Below, in pieces: positions 53,028 through 62,435 of a stretch of DNA of 64,000 nucleotides. The notes under the pieces are model-generated. The model saw only the letters and a program-made list of their open reading frames with translations. It was not told the DNA's origin and searched no databases. Each line of letters starts with the position of its first letter. Positions within the stretch are counted from its first letter, which is position 1. A program made the translations under genes and the position numbers. The DNA lies in contig JBMNLV010000003.1 in the NCBI GenBank assembly GCA_050953005.1, forward strand, positions 62,001-126,000, given 5' to 3'. The stretch comes from UBA6115 sp050953005 (GTDB taxonomy: Bacteria > Bacillota > Clostridia > Christensenellales > Aristaeellaceae).

Positions 53028-53173
53028 GGTTCCTCCAAACATTTCATCAAGCAAAAAGATGCCTGTGCTTTTATGAATTATAACATACGATATATTGCCA
53101 ATCAAATGAAAACATAATGAGAATTGCTTTAGAATAGCCCTTTGAATAGCCTTTTAAAAAGCTATAATTTTAA

Positions 53174-53202
53174 TGGCAATTCTTGTTTTTATCCTGTATA
53201 AT
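53174..53202 (+). promoter_or_regulatory. Probable promoter of the CoA-transferase operon
   Basis: TATAAT at 53197-53202 with a poor -35 (TGGCAA, 53174-53179, spacer 17). The leader downstream contains a hairpin. Confidence 0.5.
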
Positions 53203-53225
53203 ACACCTAATCTTTTGACCGCAAA

Positions 53226-53244
53226 GTGAAGCAAAAAGCTTCAC
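53226..53244 (+). promoter_or_regulatory. Leader hairpin upstream of the CoA-transferase genes
   Basis: GTGAAGC (53226-53232) pairs perfectly with GCTTCAC (53238-53244), loop AAAAA. It lies between the promoter and the start of the first gene, without an attached T-run; it may stabilise the mRNA or affect initiation. Confidence 0.5.
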
Positions 53245-53290
53245 CCTGTTTTGTGAGGGCTTTTATTAAATGAAAGGCGGAACTTGTTAC

Positions 53291-53944
53291 ATGAACAAAC
53301 GATTAACCCTGTCAGAAGCGGTTGACTTGATCCAACCTGGCAATCGCATTATGGTAGGGGGTTTTTTGTGCTGCGGATCACCTGACGCGCTGATTGATGC
53401 CCTGGTAGAAAAAGGCGTGGACCAGTTGACCCTGATTGCCAATGATACCGGCTTTGCTGACCGTGGTGTTGGCAAAATGGTCAGTGCCAAGCTGTTTAAA
53501 GAAATACTCGCATCGCATATCGGTACAAACAAAGAAACGGGACGTCAGATGATGGCAGGGGAAACTAAGGTCACCTTGATTCCACAAGGAACACTGGTGG
53601 AGCAGATACGGGCTGGCGGACACGGCCTTGGCGGCTTTTTAACCTCAACTGGAGTTGGCACAGAAATACAAGATGGCAAGCAAACCTTGGAAATCAATGG
53701 CAAGACCTACCTGTTGGAACTTCCCTTACGGGCTGACGCCGCATTGATTAAGGCGGACTGTGCGGATGAGTATGGAAACCTGGTGTTCCGAGGAGCTATG
53801 CGTAACTTCAACCCGCTGATGGCAGCCGCGGCCGATGTAACTATCGCAGAAGTAAGAGAAATTGTGCCTGTAGGCGAACTGGATCCTAACGAGGTCATCG
53901 TACCAGGCGTGTTTATAGATTATTTAGTAGAGGTGCCCCAATGA
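53291..53944 (+). CDS. CoA-transferase subunit A (butyrate/acetoacetate type)
   Basis: 217-residue alpha subunit of a family I CoA-transferase, which moves CoA between short-chain acids such as acetate, butyrate and acetoacetate. Motifs: DLIQPGNRIMVGGFLCCGSP near the start, LIANDTGFADRGVGKMV, SHIGTNKETGRQM and LVEQIRAGGHGLGGFLT. ATG 53291 is preceded by AAAGGCGG. It overlaps subunit B by 4 bases. Together with bcd-etfBA it fits butyrate metabolism. Confidence 0.93.
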   Translation: MNKRLTLSEAVDLIQPGNRIMVGGFLCCGSPDALIDALVEKGVDQLTLIANDTGFADRGVGKMVSAKLFKEILASHIGTNKETGRQMMAGETKVTLIPQGTLVEQIRAGGHGLGGFLTSTGVGTEIQDGKQTLEINGKTYLLELPLRADAALIKADCADEYGNLVFRGAMRNFNPLMAAAADVTIAEVREIVPVGELDPNEVIVPGVFIDYLVEVPQ

Positions 53945-54603
53945 TGGATAAACAGCAAACTCAAGAGTTCATCGCCCGTCGTGTGGCGCAGGAGTTGTCT
54001 CAAGGAGATCTTGTCAACCTTGGCATCGGTTTGCCTACTCTGGTTGCAAACTTTGTTGAGGATGACAAAGATATCTTGTTTCATTCAGAAAACGGCTTTA
54101 TAGGTCTGGGCCCTCATCCTGGAAGCGGCCAGGAAGATGTTGATATTGTTAACGCGGGCGGCGCCTATGTTACCATTCTGCCCGGAGGTGTATTTTTCGA
54201 CTCCGCAACTTCATTTGGCATCATCCGAGGCGGTCATGTCGACATTACTGTTCTGGGGGCGCTGCAGGTGGATGAACAGGCTAACATTGCCAATTATATG
54301 ATTCCGGGAAAGATGGTGCCCGGTATGGGCGGTGCGATGGATTTGGTTTCCGGCGCCAGGAAAGTTATTGTCGCGATGGAGCATACAGTACGGGGCAATC
54401 CCAAACTGGTTAAGCGCTGTACTCTGCCCCTGACAGCAGTCAACGCAGTGGATATGGTCATCACCGAGATGGGTGTGATAGAATTCGGGCCTGATGGTTT
54501 TGTGCTGACTGAGTATAACCCGGAATACACTGTGGAACAAATCCAGGCAGCGACCGATGCGCCGTTGGCTATTTCGCCCACACTCAAGCAAATGAGTATT
54601 TGA
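53941..54603 (+). CDS. CoA-transferase subunit B
   Basis: 220-residue beta subunit. The catalytic glutamate is in SENGFIGLGPHP near residue 55 (family motif SENG). Other conserved stretches are VNLGIGLPTLVANFV, GAYVTILPGGVFFDSATSFG, VLGALQVDE, and the C-terminal VITEMGVIEFGPDGFVLTEY. The start overlaps the stop of subunit A in ATGA, so the subunits are coupled. Exact acid specificity cannot be read from the sequence. Confidence 0.95.
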   Translation: MMDKQQTQEFIARRVAQELSQGDLVNLGIGLPTLVANFVEDDKDILFHSENGFIGLGPHPGSGQEDVDIVNAGGAYVTILPGGVFFDSATSFGIIRGGHVDITVLGALQVDEQANIANYMIPGKMVPGMGGAMDLVSGARKVIVAMEHTVRGNPKLVKRCTLPLTAVNAVDMVITEMGVIEFGPDGFVLTEYNPEYTVEQIQAATDAPLAISPTLKQMSI

Positions 54604-54626
54604 ATAAGCATTGAAGGGGTATCCAT

Positions 54627-55367
54627 ATGATTATTATCGGTTTAAGCACTAACAGGGATGTAAAAAACGGGTCGGATTGCATGCCCAAGGATTATGTTCT
54701 TTCAGTCATCAGAGCTGGCGCATTGCCTTTAATTTTGCCTATGATTCCAGAAGATGACCCGCAGTATGACGCCTTTCTGGACAAGATCATTGATACGGTG
54801 GACGGCCTTGTTTTTACAGGCGGGCCGGATATAGACCCTGTTTTATATAATGAGGCGCAACTGCCGGTCTGTCACAGTCCTGTCAGCGAGCGCGACCGTA
54901 TTGACATGGCCCTTATAAGAAAAGCGCTGTCGGCTCGCAAACCCTTTCTTGGTATTTGCCGTGGTTTGCAAGTTTGCAATGTGGCTTTGGGAGGCACCCT
55001 ATACCAGGATGTGCAAAGTCAAATCCCACAATCAGGCCAGCACGAAATGTCAGGCCATACACTGGCGCACCAGGTAGACATCGTGGAGGGAACTCTACTC
55101 AACGGGCTTGTTAAGACTGATTGTCTGCCGGTTAACAGCCGTCATCATCAAGCTGTCAAGCAGTTGGCAGACGGCCTGATTATTTCTGCACGCAGCAGTG
55201 AGGATGGTGTGGTTGAGGCAATAGAATTTGAAGATGGGCGTCCCGCGCTGTGCTTACAGTGGCATCCGGAAAACCTAGCAGGCCAGGATCATCGGCATCA
55301 GGCACTGTTTGACTGGCTTGTTCGTGAAGCAGGAAAGAAGCAACGTGAGAATCGCGCTGATTGCTGA
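54627..55367 (+). CDS. Class I glutamine amidotransferase-like hydrolase (gamma-Glu-GABA hydrolase type)
   Basis: 246-residue peptidase C26-type protein, related to PuuD. Nucleophile Cys in LGICRGLQVCNVALGG near residue 113; catalytic His/Glu in LQWHPENL near 213; VNSRHHQAVKQLADGL between them. In PuuD the reaction splits gamma-glutamyl-GABA; the substrate here is unproven. Its end overlaps the start of the metallophosphatase gene. Confidence 0.87.
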   Translation: MIIIGLSTNRDVKNGSDCMPKDYVLSVIRAGALPLILPMIPEDDPQYDAFLDKIIDTVDGLVFTGGPDIDPVLYNEAQLPVCHSPVSERDRIDMALIRKALSARKPFLGICRGLQVCNVALGGTLYQDVQSQIPQSGQHEMSGHTLAHQVDIVEGTLLNGLVKTDCLPVNSRHHQAVKQLADGLIISARSSEDGVVEAIEFEDGRPALCLQWHPENLAGQDHRHQALFDWLVREAGKKQRENRADC

Positions 55368-56082
55368 TTTGCATGGCAACCTGCCCGCCCTGCAGACGCT
55401 GGAACAGGATTTAGCGTGTAAACAACCGGATGAAATATGGTGTCTTGGCGATCTGGTGGGCAAAGGCCCTTCATCAGACATTACTTGTGACTGGGTATTT
55501 GAACGCTGCTCCCTCATTCTGGGTGGAAACTGGGACTATGGCATCGCACACCGGGAGTTTTTACGAGATAGTTTCTATCATGAACAACTTGGGCAATCCC
55601 GTCTGGACAAACTTGCTGCTCTTCCTACAGACCATTGTATGTGGTTGTCAGGACGGCATATACGTTTGATTCACGGGCGACCTGTGATGCAGGAACTGAT
55701 TCATATCCATGATTCCAAGGAACGTCTGCTGCCCTTGCTCGCGCCGGATTTTGATGTTCTTATTTATGCGGATTGTCACCGCCAAGGCATACGGACCATC
55801 AGGGGACAAATCATCAACACTGGCTCAGTGGGCAACGGCTTGGGCCTGCCAATGGTACAGTATGCCCTTTTGGAGGGAGAGCCTGGGCAGGAAATGACCA
55901 GCTTGGATATTCGCCTGGTCACACTGCCATACAACAACCAGGCGGCTGCTCAGGACGCAAGACGAACACGGGGGCTTCCGGACGCCCACGCTTACATCCA
56001 TGAAGTGCTTACCGGCGAATACGCCGGTAAACTGCGGGTAAAATCTGAACGACGAATAAATGAAGGAGGCTACCATGTCTAG
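55345..56082 (+). CDS. Calcineurin-type metallophosphatase (YfcE/MJ0936-like)
   Basis: 245-residue metal-dependent phosphoesterase. Motifs: IALIADLHGNLPAL (D-x-H), WCLGDLVGKGPSS (GDxxGKGP), GGNWDYGI (GNxD), then IRLIHGRP and ADCHRQGIRT, NTGSVGNGLG. The GTG at 55345 with AGGAAAG upstream is the better start; the open frame runs 12 codons further back inside the previous gene. The residue count fits the family. The substrate is unknown. Confidence 0.88.
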   Translation: MRIALIADLHGNLPALQTLEQDLACKQPDEIWCLGDLVGKGPSSDITCDWVFERCSLILGGNWDYGIAHREFLRDSFYHEQLGQSRLDKLAALPTDHCMWLSGRHIRLIHGRPVMQELIHIHDSKERLLPLLAPDFDVLIYADCHRQGIRTIRGQIINTGSVGNGLGLPMVQYALLEGEPGQEMTSLDIRLVTLPYNNQAAAQDARRTRGLPDAHAYIHEVLTGEYAGKLRVKSERRINEGGYHV

Positions 56083-56791
56083 TAATATTCCTACTGCACA
56101 CAATGCAGCCAAGGCTGGCGACTTTGCCCGGACAGTTTTGATGCCGGGAGATCCCTTGCGCGCCAAATTTATTGCCGATACTTTTCTTAGCAATGCATGC
56201 CTTGTCAATAATGTGCGGGGCATCCAGGGCTATACGGGCATGTACAAGGGCAAGCCTGTTTCAGTTATGGCTTCCGGAATGGGCATCCCTACTATTGGGA
56301 TTTATTCCTACGAGCTGTTCAATTTTTATGGCGTAGAGCGGATTATCCGGGTTGGCAGCGCTGGAATGATAAAACAAAGCCTGAAGCTGAGAGATGTGGT
56401 AGCCGGGATGAGCGCCTATACCAATTCCAATTATGGCAAACAGTTTGGTTTCGATGGCATCCTGGCACCCAGCGCGGATTTCGAATTGCTGCTTGCCGCT
56501 CACCAGGTCGCCAAACGTCTTGGGATTGACCTGCAGGCAGGTCCTGTGTTCTCCTCAGATACGTTCTATGATGAATCGCAGCCACCTGCCAGCGAAGTGC
56601 TGGAAAAGTTGAATGTGCTCTGCGTTGAAATGGAGACTTATGCCCTGTACCTCAATGCCGCGCGCGCTGGCAAAAAAGCGCTGGCTTTGTTAACTATCTC
56701 GGACAATCCTAAGACCGGGGAGGCTCTAAGCAGCATGGACCGTCAGCAGACATTCACGCAAATGATGGAAATCGCTCTGGAGATTGCGTAG
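56075..56791 (+). CDS. deoD: Purine-nucleoside phosphorylase
   Basis: 238-residue PNP of the hexameric type: phosphorolysis of purine (deoxy)nucleosides. Motifs: LMPGDPLRAKFIADTFL, NNVRGIQGYTGMYKGKPVSV (first part NNVRGIQGYTG), MASGMGIPTIGIYSYELF, RVGSAGMI, VEMETYALYLNAA, and TISDNP near the C-terminus. ATG 56075 is preceded by GAAGGAGGCTACC and overlaps the previous gene by 8 bases. Confidence 0.97.
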   Translation: MSSNIPTAHNAAKAGDFARTVLMPGDPLRAKFIADTFLSNACLVNNVRGIQGYTGMYKGKPVSVMASGMGIPTIGIYSYELFNFYGVERIIRVGSAGMIKQSLKLRDVVAGMSAYTNSNYGKQFGFDGILAPSADFELLLAAHQVAKRLGIDLQAGPVFSSDTFYDESQPPASEVLEKLNVLCVEMETYALYLNAARAGKKALALLTISDNPKTGEALSSMDRQQTFTQMMEIALEIA

Positions 56792-56792
56792 A

Positions 56793-57221
56793 ATGCGCAT
56801 CCTGGTCAGCGCCTGTCTAATCGGTCTGTGTACACGGTATGACGGCAATCACAGTCAGAACGCTAATGTGCTCGAGCTTTCAGACAGGCACACGCTGGTA
56901 CCGGTTTGCCCGGAGCAATTAGGCGGTTTGCCCACTCCCCGCCCCCCTTGCGAGGTTCGCCTGGGAAAGGTGATGTCAAGGGATGGCAAAGAAAAGACAG
57001 CAGAGTTTGTATCAGGAGCGCAACAGGCCCTTCTTGTATACAAAACAGCTGGCTGCCAGGCTGCTATCCTCAAAGCGCGCAGCCCTTCCTGTGGCAAGGG
57101 ACCTATCTATGACGGCAGCTTTACCGGTCGTCTGACAGATGGACAAGGTGTTTTGTCAAAAATGCTGAATGAGTTGTCCATTCCGGTTTATGATGAGGAG
57201 GAAACCCATCACTTTTTATAA
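56793..57221 (+). CDS. DUF523 family protein
   Basis: 142-residue protein with the DUF523 cysteine pattern: MRILVSACLIGLCTRYDG, VPVCPEQLGGLPTPR, and KARSPSCGKG (conserved Cys residues). Such proteins probably bind a metal or cofactor; a role in tRNA or sulfur metabolism has been proposed for relatives, but none is established. It begins just 1 base after the deoD stop, so it is probably co-transcribed with it. Confidence 0.87.
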   Translation: MRILVSACLIGLCTRYDGNHSQNANVLELSDRHTLVPVCPEQLGGLPTPRPPCEVRLGKVMSRDGKEKTAEFVSGAQQALLVYKTAGCQAAILKARSPSCGKGPIYDGSFTGRLTDGQGVLSKMLNELSIPVYDEEETHHFL

Positions 57222-57298
57222 AAGCATTAGAGCCTGTTCACACTATTGCGTGTCTACGCTCTGAGACTGTCCGGGTTTGGGCAGTTATCACGGTTTAC

Positions 57299-58966
57299 TC
57301 AGGGCACAAGGGGCGTTTCAGTTATCACTGGCGGATCAGTAGGCAGGGGTGTCGGCACGGGCATTGTACTGGCTGACACCAATGCGTAAAGCTTTTCCAG
57401 CGTTTTTTTGTCCGCGTTGCCATTTTGGTTAAGGTTGTGGGCTTTCTGGAAGGCCCTCACCGCAGCGCGGGTTCCTTCCAGATAAGTGCCTGTCACCGTG
57501 CCGGTGTAATACCCCATCTCCTTGAGCTTGCTTTGCAGCCAATAGACATCCTCCCCCTGGGAGCCGCTTTTCAGGTTGCGGATTGTTTGCGGCGGTCGGA
57601 CGCCATCAGAGACCGGCAGCTGGGTGGGAGCCGGTGTGGGATTGTGCTGATAGGTTTTTGCATTCCACTCCCCCGGCTTATGGGCTGCCTTCAACTCAGG
57701 GTCCAGGGGAGCATCTTCATGAATCCAGACCTTGACCCCGGCGCCGATGTTGTCATACATCCACTTGGCGTCAGCCAAGGTCAGGCGGATGCAACCATGG
57801 GATGCCACCTTGCCCAGGGCGCGCACGCTTTTCATGTTGGGGCGCGTCAAATCATAATTGGCGTAGATAATGGAATGGAAGGCGATATCACCATCGATCG
57901 TCAGCCACCAGGCCGCCGTGCCGCCACCCCAGTTAGGGAAGAACGCCCACCGGGAACGCCGCCCGGTCAATGTATATGTACCGGGGGCGCTGGGATAAGC
58001 AGGGGTGCCGGTGGAGCACCAGAACACCTTTTCCAGCCTGGTATGCTCAAGGTTCTCATCCAGTCCGAAAACTTTGATAAGCTGGTTGGCGACATCCACC
58101 TCCACAAAATACGGAATAGGCGCTGGCGTTGGGCTGGGCTTGGGCACGCCATGCACATCTACTACGTCCAAAGAGAACAAGGCATTCCAGGTCTGTTCCC
58201 CCACAACGCCATCGGCAACCAATCCATTATATTGCTGAAACTTTTTAACGGCAGCATGGGTATGCTCATAATAGCCGCCGGTGATCTTGCGGTCGAAAAA
58301 CCCCAGCGCAGTCAAACGTTCCTGTACCAGGGAGACCTGCTTGTTCTTGGCGCCATAAGCAACAATGCCTTTATACTCCGCGTCCGGAGGCGGGGTGGGC
58401 ACAGGCCGGGGTGTAGCCAGGGGATCAGGCGTGGGCATGACGATGTCGTCCGAGTACAGCTTAATCAAGGTAGGCACATCTGCAAAGCCGGTTTTCTCAA
58501 GACCGTTTTCCTGTTGGAAATGGCCAACCGCCGCAGTAGTTCCGTCCTGGTAGTTTCCGGAAATCTTTCCCCAATAGTACCCAAGCTCGCTCAGGCGGGT
58601 CTGCAAGCGGCTGACATCCTTGCCGGAATCACCTTTCTTCAGCGGACGGTGGGCATCGCCATAGATAATCTCCTGCAGGGAAAGGTTTGCGTCACCAGTG
58701 GTTTCCAGGCTATACGCCTCCTGCACGGCACGCACCGCCTTGCGGGTAAGTTCCAAATAATTACCCGTAACCGGACCGTTATAATAGCGCAAATCCTTCA
58801 ATCGGGTCTGCAGCAGCTTGACATCCTCGCCCTTGTCGCCAAATCGAAGCGCGCGGCCCTCAGAGGTCACCACCACCACGTCGCCCGTACCGGAAGGCTG
58901 CTCCGCCAGGACACCTAACACCAGCAGCATCAATGCCAAGAAGATTATCAGCGTTTTTTTCATCAA
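57299..58966 (-). CDS. L,D-transpeptidase with four peptidoglycan-binding domains
   Basis: 555-residue secreted enzyme. A signal peptide (1-21) is followed by three PG_binding_1 domains (about 32-90, 108-170, 212-268), a YkuD L,D-transpeptidase domain (about 283-435) and a fourth PG_binding_1 domain (about 475-530), ending in a Pro/Thr-rich tail. The catalytic cysteine is in KVASHGCIRLTLADAKWMY near residue 390. L,D-transpeptidases make 3-3 cross-links in peptidoglycan or attach proteins. The domain order is unusual in placing binding modules on both sides. Confidence 0.93.
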   Translation of the reverse strand: MMKKTLIIFLALMLLVLGVLAEQPSGTGDVVVVTSEGRALRFGDKGEDVKLLQTRLKDLRYYNGPVTGNYLELTRKAVRAVQEAYSLETTGDANLSLQEIIYGDAHRPLKKGDSGKDVSRLQTRLSELGYYWGKISGNYQDGTTAAVGHFQQENGLEKTGFADVPTLIKLYSDDIVMPTPDPLATPRPVPTPPPDAEYKGIVAYGAKNKQVSLVQERLTALGFFDRKITGGYYEHTHAAVKKFQQYNGLVADGVVGEQTWNALFSLDVVDVHGVPKPSPTPAPIPYFVEVDVANQLIKVFGLDENLEHTRLEKVFWCSTGTPAYPSAPGTYTLTGRRSRWAFFPNWGGGTAAWWLTIDGDIAFHSIIYANYDLTRPNMKSVRALGKVASHGCIRLTLADAKWMYDNIGAGVKVWIHEDAPLDPELKAAHKPGEWNAKTYQHNPTPAPTQLPVSDGVRPPQTIRNLKSGSQGEDVYWLQSKLKEMGYYTGTVTGTYLEGTRAAVRAFQKAHNLNQNGNADKKTLEKLYALVSASTMPVPTPLPTDPPVITETPLVP

Positions 58967-59231
58967 GATACCTCACATCAGCCTGCTTGCCATGCTCGCA
59001 AACGCGTTGGCATTAATCCGTACAGCGCTTATTACAGCATAACTGTAACAACAATGTTACATAATTGCAAGATATGTCACGTTAAGGTTTTGTTTTATTA
59101 ATTTTTTACAACGGCATGACCTTTTCGCTTTGAATCATACATGAGCCGATAGACATGCAGTAGAACAAACACCACCTATCAGGCCATCCATCAGCCTGCC
59201 AGGAAATCGTAAATTGATGACATGCCTGATC

Positions 59232-60650
59232 TCAGTTGATTTCACCCCCGCGCTCACGCTCAAACAGCTGCTGCCCCATCAGCACCCCCATGGCAGAGGC
59301 CATCATCAACCCGCGCGTCCAGCCACTTGAATCTCCCAGGGAATAAAAGCCAGTGATGTTGGTGTTTAATTTTTCATCCATTTTGACGCGATTGGAATAA
59401 AACTTGAGCTCCGGGGAATACAGCAGCGTTTCCGGCGCGGCAAACCCCGGCACTACCACATCCAATGCCTGGATGAAAGCAATGATGTTGGTCATGGCCC
59501 GGAAGGGCATGGCCGCTGTGATATCGCCTGCCACAGCGTCCTTGAGTGTGGGCTTGACATTGGTGCGCTGCAGTTCCTTTTCCCAGGTACGCTTGCCATT
59601 GAGAATATCACCAAAGCGCTGTACCAGAATGTGCCCGTTAGCCAGCATGTTGGTCAGTTCCCCTATTTTTTGCGCGTAGGCGATGGGTTGATTAAAGGGG
59701 GTATTGAAATTGTGGGAGGACAGAATGGACAGGTTGGTGTTGGAGGATTTCAAATCCTTGTAGCTATGTCCATTGACCACCGCCAGGTCGTTATCATAAT
59801 TCTCCTGGCTGACAAAACCTCCGGGATTTTGGCAGAAGGTGCGTACCTTATCGCGAAAAGGCGCGGGATAACCGATAAATTTCCCCTCGTACAGAGCCTG
59901 GTTGACCTCCTCCATGATCTCGTTGCGCACCTCAACACGCACGCCGATGTCGACTGTGCCTGGCTGGTGAGCGATACCATGCTCCTGGCAAATCTTTTCC
60001 AGCCAGTCAGCGCCACGGCGCCCGGTGGCGACCACAATATCCCGGGCGTGGATTTCCCGCTGGCCGCTGCCATCAGGTTTTTCAGCAAGAACGCCCACGC
60101 AGTGACTATTGCTAAGAAGCAGGTTTGCACAGTTGGTGCCAAAGAGAATTTCCACGCCATTGTTCTGCAAATAAGCCTGGATAGCGCCATAAATCTCATG
60201 TGCCTTCTCAGTCCCCATGTGGCGGATAGGGCAATCCACAAGACGCAACCCGGCCTGGATGGCACGGCGTCGGATACCCTTGACCCGTTCATCAACCAAC
60301 AGACCTTCAATTGCGGTGTCCGCGCCAAACTCCAGATAGATGGCATCAGTATAGTCAATCAACCGCTGACAGGGTTCCCCGCCGATCAACTCGGGCAGCT
60401 GGCCGCCCACCTCATGGGACAGAGACAGCTTGCCATCAGAAAAAGCGCCCGCACCGGCAAAGCCCGTGGTAATATGGCAATAGGGCCGACAATTGACACA
60501 GCGGCTGGTTGTGCCCTTGGGGCAGCGGCGCTGGACAATGGGTTGTCCTTTTTCAATCATGAGGATCTTCTTTTTGCTGCCCCGGCGCAAAAGTTCCAGC
60601 GCGGTAAAAATACCCGCCGGGCCGGCTCCAATAATGATAAGGTCATACAT
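59232..60650 (-). CDS. FAD-dependent dehydrogenase (COG2509-like)
   Basis: 472-residue flavoprotein. N-terminal dinucleotide-binding IIIGAGPAGIFTALELLRR, a Cys-rich CPKGTTSRCVNCRPYC near residue 43-58 that may bind a metal or FeS cluster, the GFAGAGAFSDGKLSLS segment, VVATGRRGADWLEK, and a C-terminal FYSLGDSSGWTRGLMMASAMG. The length matches this uncharacterised family. The start ATG lies 12 bases after a weak ribosome site (GGAGAGAAA). It is divergent from the decarboxylase gene. Substrate unknown. Confidence 0.85.
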   Translation of the reverse strand: MYDLIIIGAGPAGIFTALELLRRGSKKKILMIEKGQPIVQRRCPKGTTSRCVNCRPYCHITTGFAGAGAFSDGKLSLSHEVGGQLPELIGGEPCQRLIDYTDAIYLEFGADTAIEGLLVDERVKGIRRRAIQAGLRLVDCPIRHMGTEKAHEIYGAIQAYLQNNGVEILFGTNCANLLLSNSHCVGVLAEKPDGSGQREIHARDIVVATGRRGADWLEKICQEHGIAHQPGTVDIGVRVEVRNEIMEEVNQALYEGKFIGYPAPFRDKVRTFCQNPGGFVSQENYDNDLAVVNGHSYKDLKSSNTNLSILSSHNFNTPFNQPIAYAQKIGELTNMLANGHILVQRFGDILNGKRTWEKELQRTNVKPTLKDAVAGDITAAMPFRAMTNIIAFIQALDVVVPGFAAPETLLYSPELKFYSNRVKMDEKLNTNITGFYSLGDSSGWTRGLMMASAMGVLMGQQLFERERGGEIN

Positions 60651-60716
60651 GGTTTTTCTCTCCTGTCTTTTCTGTGCCGGATTAAATTGTATGCTGCCCC
60701 CATCACCTTGTCAAAT

Positions 60717-60762
60717 CATGCTTTTCTCTGATTGCTGAACATGCTTTTCTCTGATTGCTGAA
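60717..60762 (+). repeat. Perfect 23-bp tandem duplication
   Basis: Two identical units starting CATGCTTTTCTCTGATTGC (60717-60739 and 60740-60762) in the divergent gap between the FAD dehydrogenase and decarboxylase genes. Confidence 0.95.
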
Positions 60763-60885
60763 GCCTGTAAAGGATACTCAAGAGGAATTGTATCTTGACG
60801 TCACCGCCGTGTTCATGCCTATAATGCCTTGCGCGCGGAAGGCTGAAATGCGGATGCGGCGTAATACTTGGAAAAGAGGTTCGTG

Positions 60886-62319
60886 ATGGGAGATTCCTTG
60901 CTTGAGCTGCTGCAAAAATCCTGTCCGGTCACCCTGCCTATGCACATGCCCGGGCACAAACGCAACCCGCACCTGGCTCCCTACCTGAATACCCTGGCCG
61001 CTCAGCTTGACATTACCGAAATCAAGGGGTTTGATCACCTGCACGCTGCCAGCGGCATTTTGAAGGAAGCAATGGATGGTGCCGCTGATGTCTTTGGTGC
61101 CCGCAATACCTTCTTTCTTGTCAACGGTTCCACTGTAGGCATCCTCAGCGCCATTCGTGCGGTTACCGTTCCGGGGGACAGCATCATCATGGCGCGCAAC
61201 TGTCACAAGTCAGTATATAACGCTTTGGCGCTCAACAATCTGCGCCTCTATTTTATTTATCCGCAAACCAACCTGCGCTACCAGATCGCAGCGTCCATTT
61301 CACTGAGCTCGGTTCAAAACGCAATCGCGCAGCACAGGGATGCCCGGGTGCTGGTCATCACTTGCCCAACATATGAAGGCGTTGTCAGCGACCTGCCAGC
61401 CATCATCAGCCATGCTCACAGACACGGGCTGACAGTAATTGTTGATGAAGCGCATGGATCCCATCTTGGCTTTTCATCTTATTTTCCCAAAGGGGCCGTT
61501 GCTGCAGGCGCAGACATTGTCATCCATTCTCTACACAAAACCTTGCCATCCTTGACCCAGACCGCGCTGGCACACGTGCGCACTCCGGCGATGGCTGCTG
61601 AGATGCAGCGGCAACTGGCGGTGTTTGAAACCACCAGCCCTTCTTTTTTGTTGCTGGCTAGTATTGACAGCTGCGTCCGCCTGCTGCGTGAACGCGGGAA
61701 GGAATTGTTCGCCAATTGGGAACAAGCGTTGGAAGTTTTCCACCAAAAGGCGCTGGGGTTGAATCACCTGCGCGTCCTGGGCTATGGACGCGAACGCGGG
61801 CTGACACTGGAGAATGTGCATGGCCTGGAGCCCAGCAAGGTCTTTGTTTCCACCATCAATACCAATATCAACGGCTATGAACTGGCAGAGCTTCTTCGCA
61901 ATGATCACTTCACCGAGCCGGAGATGATTACACCCCAGGGTGTTTTGTGCATGACCGGCATGGGTGATACGGTGGAAACAATGCAGCAATTGGGCGATTC
62001 TCTCTTGGCCATTGACCGGTGCCTGCGCCCGGCCAGCGCGGTCAAGATTCCGCTAATGGCCCCCCATGTGCAATCTAAAGTGCCCATTGCCACAGCAGAG
62101 CGCGCACCCTTCATCAGCCTGCCCATTGAAGACAGCGAAGGCTATGTCATGGCGGAAACCATTGTGGTTTACCCACCGGGCATCCCAGTGGTGGTGCCCG
62201 GCGAACTAATGAATCTGCAGGCGATTCGTTACCTGCTGGCGGCACGCGAGGCGCATAATACAATCTTGCGTTCCCGTTCGGACATCGACGGACAGGTCGC
62301 TGTGCTGCGTGATGCCTGA
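60886..62319 (+). CDS. Orn/Lys/Arg decarboxylase family protein, clostridial short form
   Basis: 477-residue PLP enzyme. Conserved: MHMPGHKRNP near residue 18, DITEIKGFDHLH, FLVNGSTVGILSAI, VDEAHGSHLGFS, and the PLP lysine in IHSLHKTLPSLTQTA near residue 218. The C-terminal domain includes ETIVVYPPGIPVVVPGE. The length is near 480, without the wing domain of the large E. coli enzymes, as in Bacillus YaaO/SpeA types. Whether arginine, lysine or another substrate is used is not clear. ATG 60886 directly follows a GTG that could also serve. Confidence 0.92.
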   Translation: MGDSLLELLQKSCPVTLPMHMPGHKRNPHLAPYLNTLAAQLDITEIKGFDHLHAASGILKEAMDGAADVFGARNTFFLVNGSTVGILSAIRAVTVPGDSIIMARNCHKSVYNALALNNLRLYFIYPQTNLRYQIAASISLSSVQNAIAQHRDARVLVITCPTYEGVVSDLPAIISHAHRHGLTVIVDEAHGSHLGFSSYFPKGAVAAGADIVIHSLHKTLPSLTQTALAHVRTPAMAAEMQRQLAVFETTSPSFLLLASIDSCVRLLRERGKELFANWEQALEVFHQKALGLNHLRVLGYGRERGLTLENVHGLEPSKVFVSTINTNINGYELAELLRNDHFTEPEMITPQGVLCMTGMGDTVETMQQLGDSLLAIDRCLRPASAVKIPLMAPHVQSKVPIATAERAPFISLPIEDSEGYVMAETIVVYPPGIPVVVPGELMNLQAIRYLLAAREAHNTILRSRSDIDGQVAVLRDA

Positions 62320-62435
62320 TGCTCCCGGCTTCATGTGTGAAGTTTCTGTAACATCTGTGCACTTTGCTTGCCCGATATAATGTGCTGTGACATAATAAAG
62401 CGGTAAAATCGACCGCAAATGAAAGGAACCCCGTC

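Noticed and set aside
57425..58918. A long plus-strand open frame of about 497 codons
   Set aside because: It is exactly antisense to the L,D-transpeptidase gene, has no ribosome site, and reads as low-quality protein; typical shadow frame of a GC-rich gene.
59631..60731. Plus-strand open frame of about 366 codons
   Set aside because: Antisense to the FAD dehydrogenase gene, without start signals or recognisable motifs.
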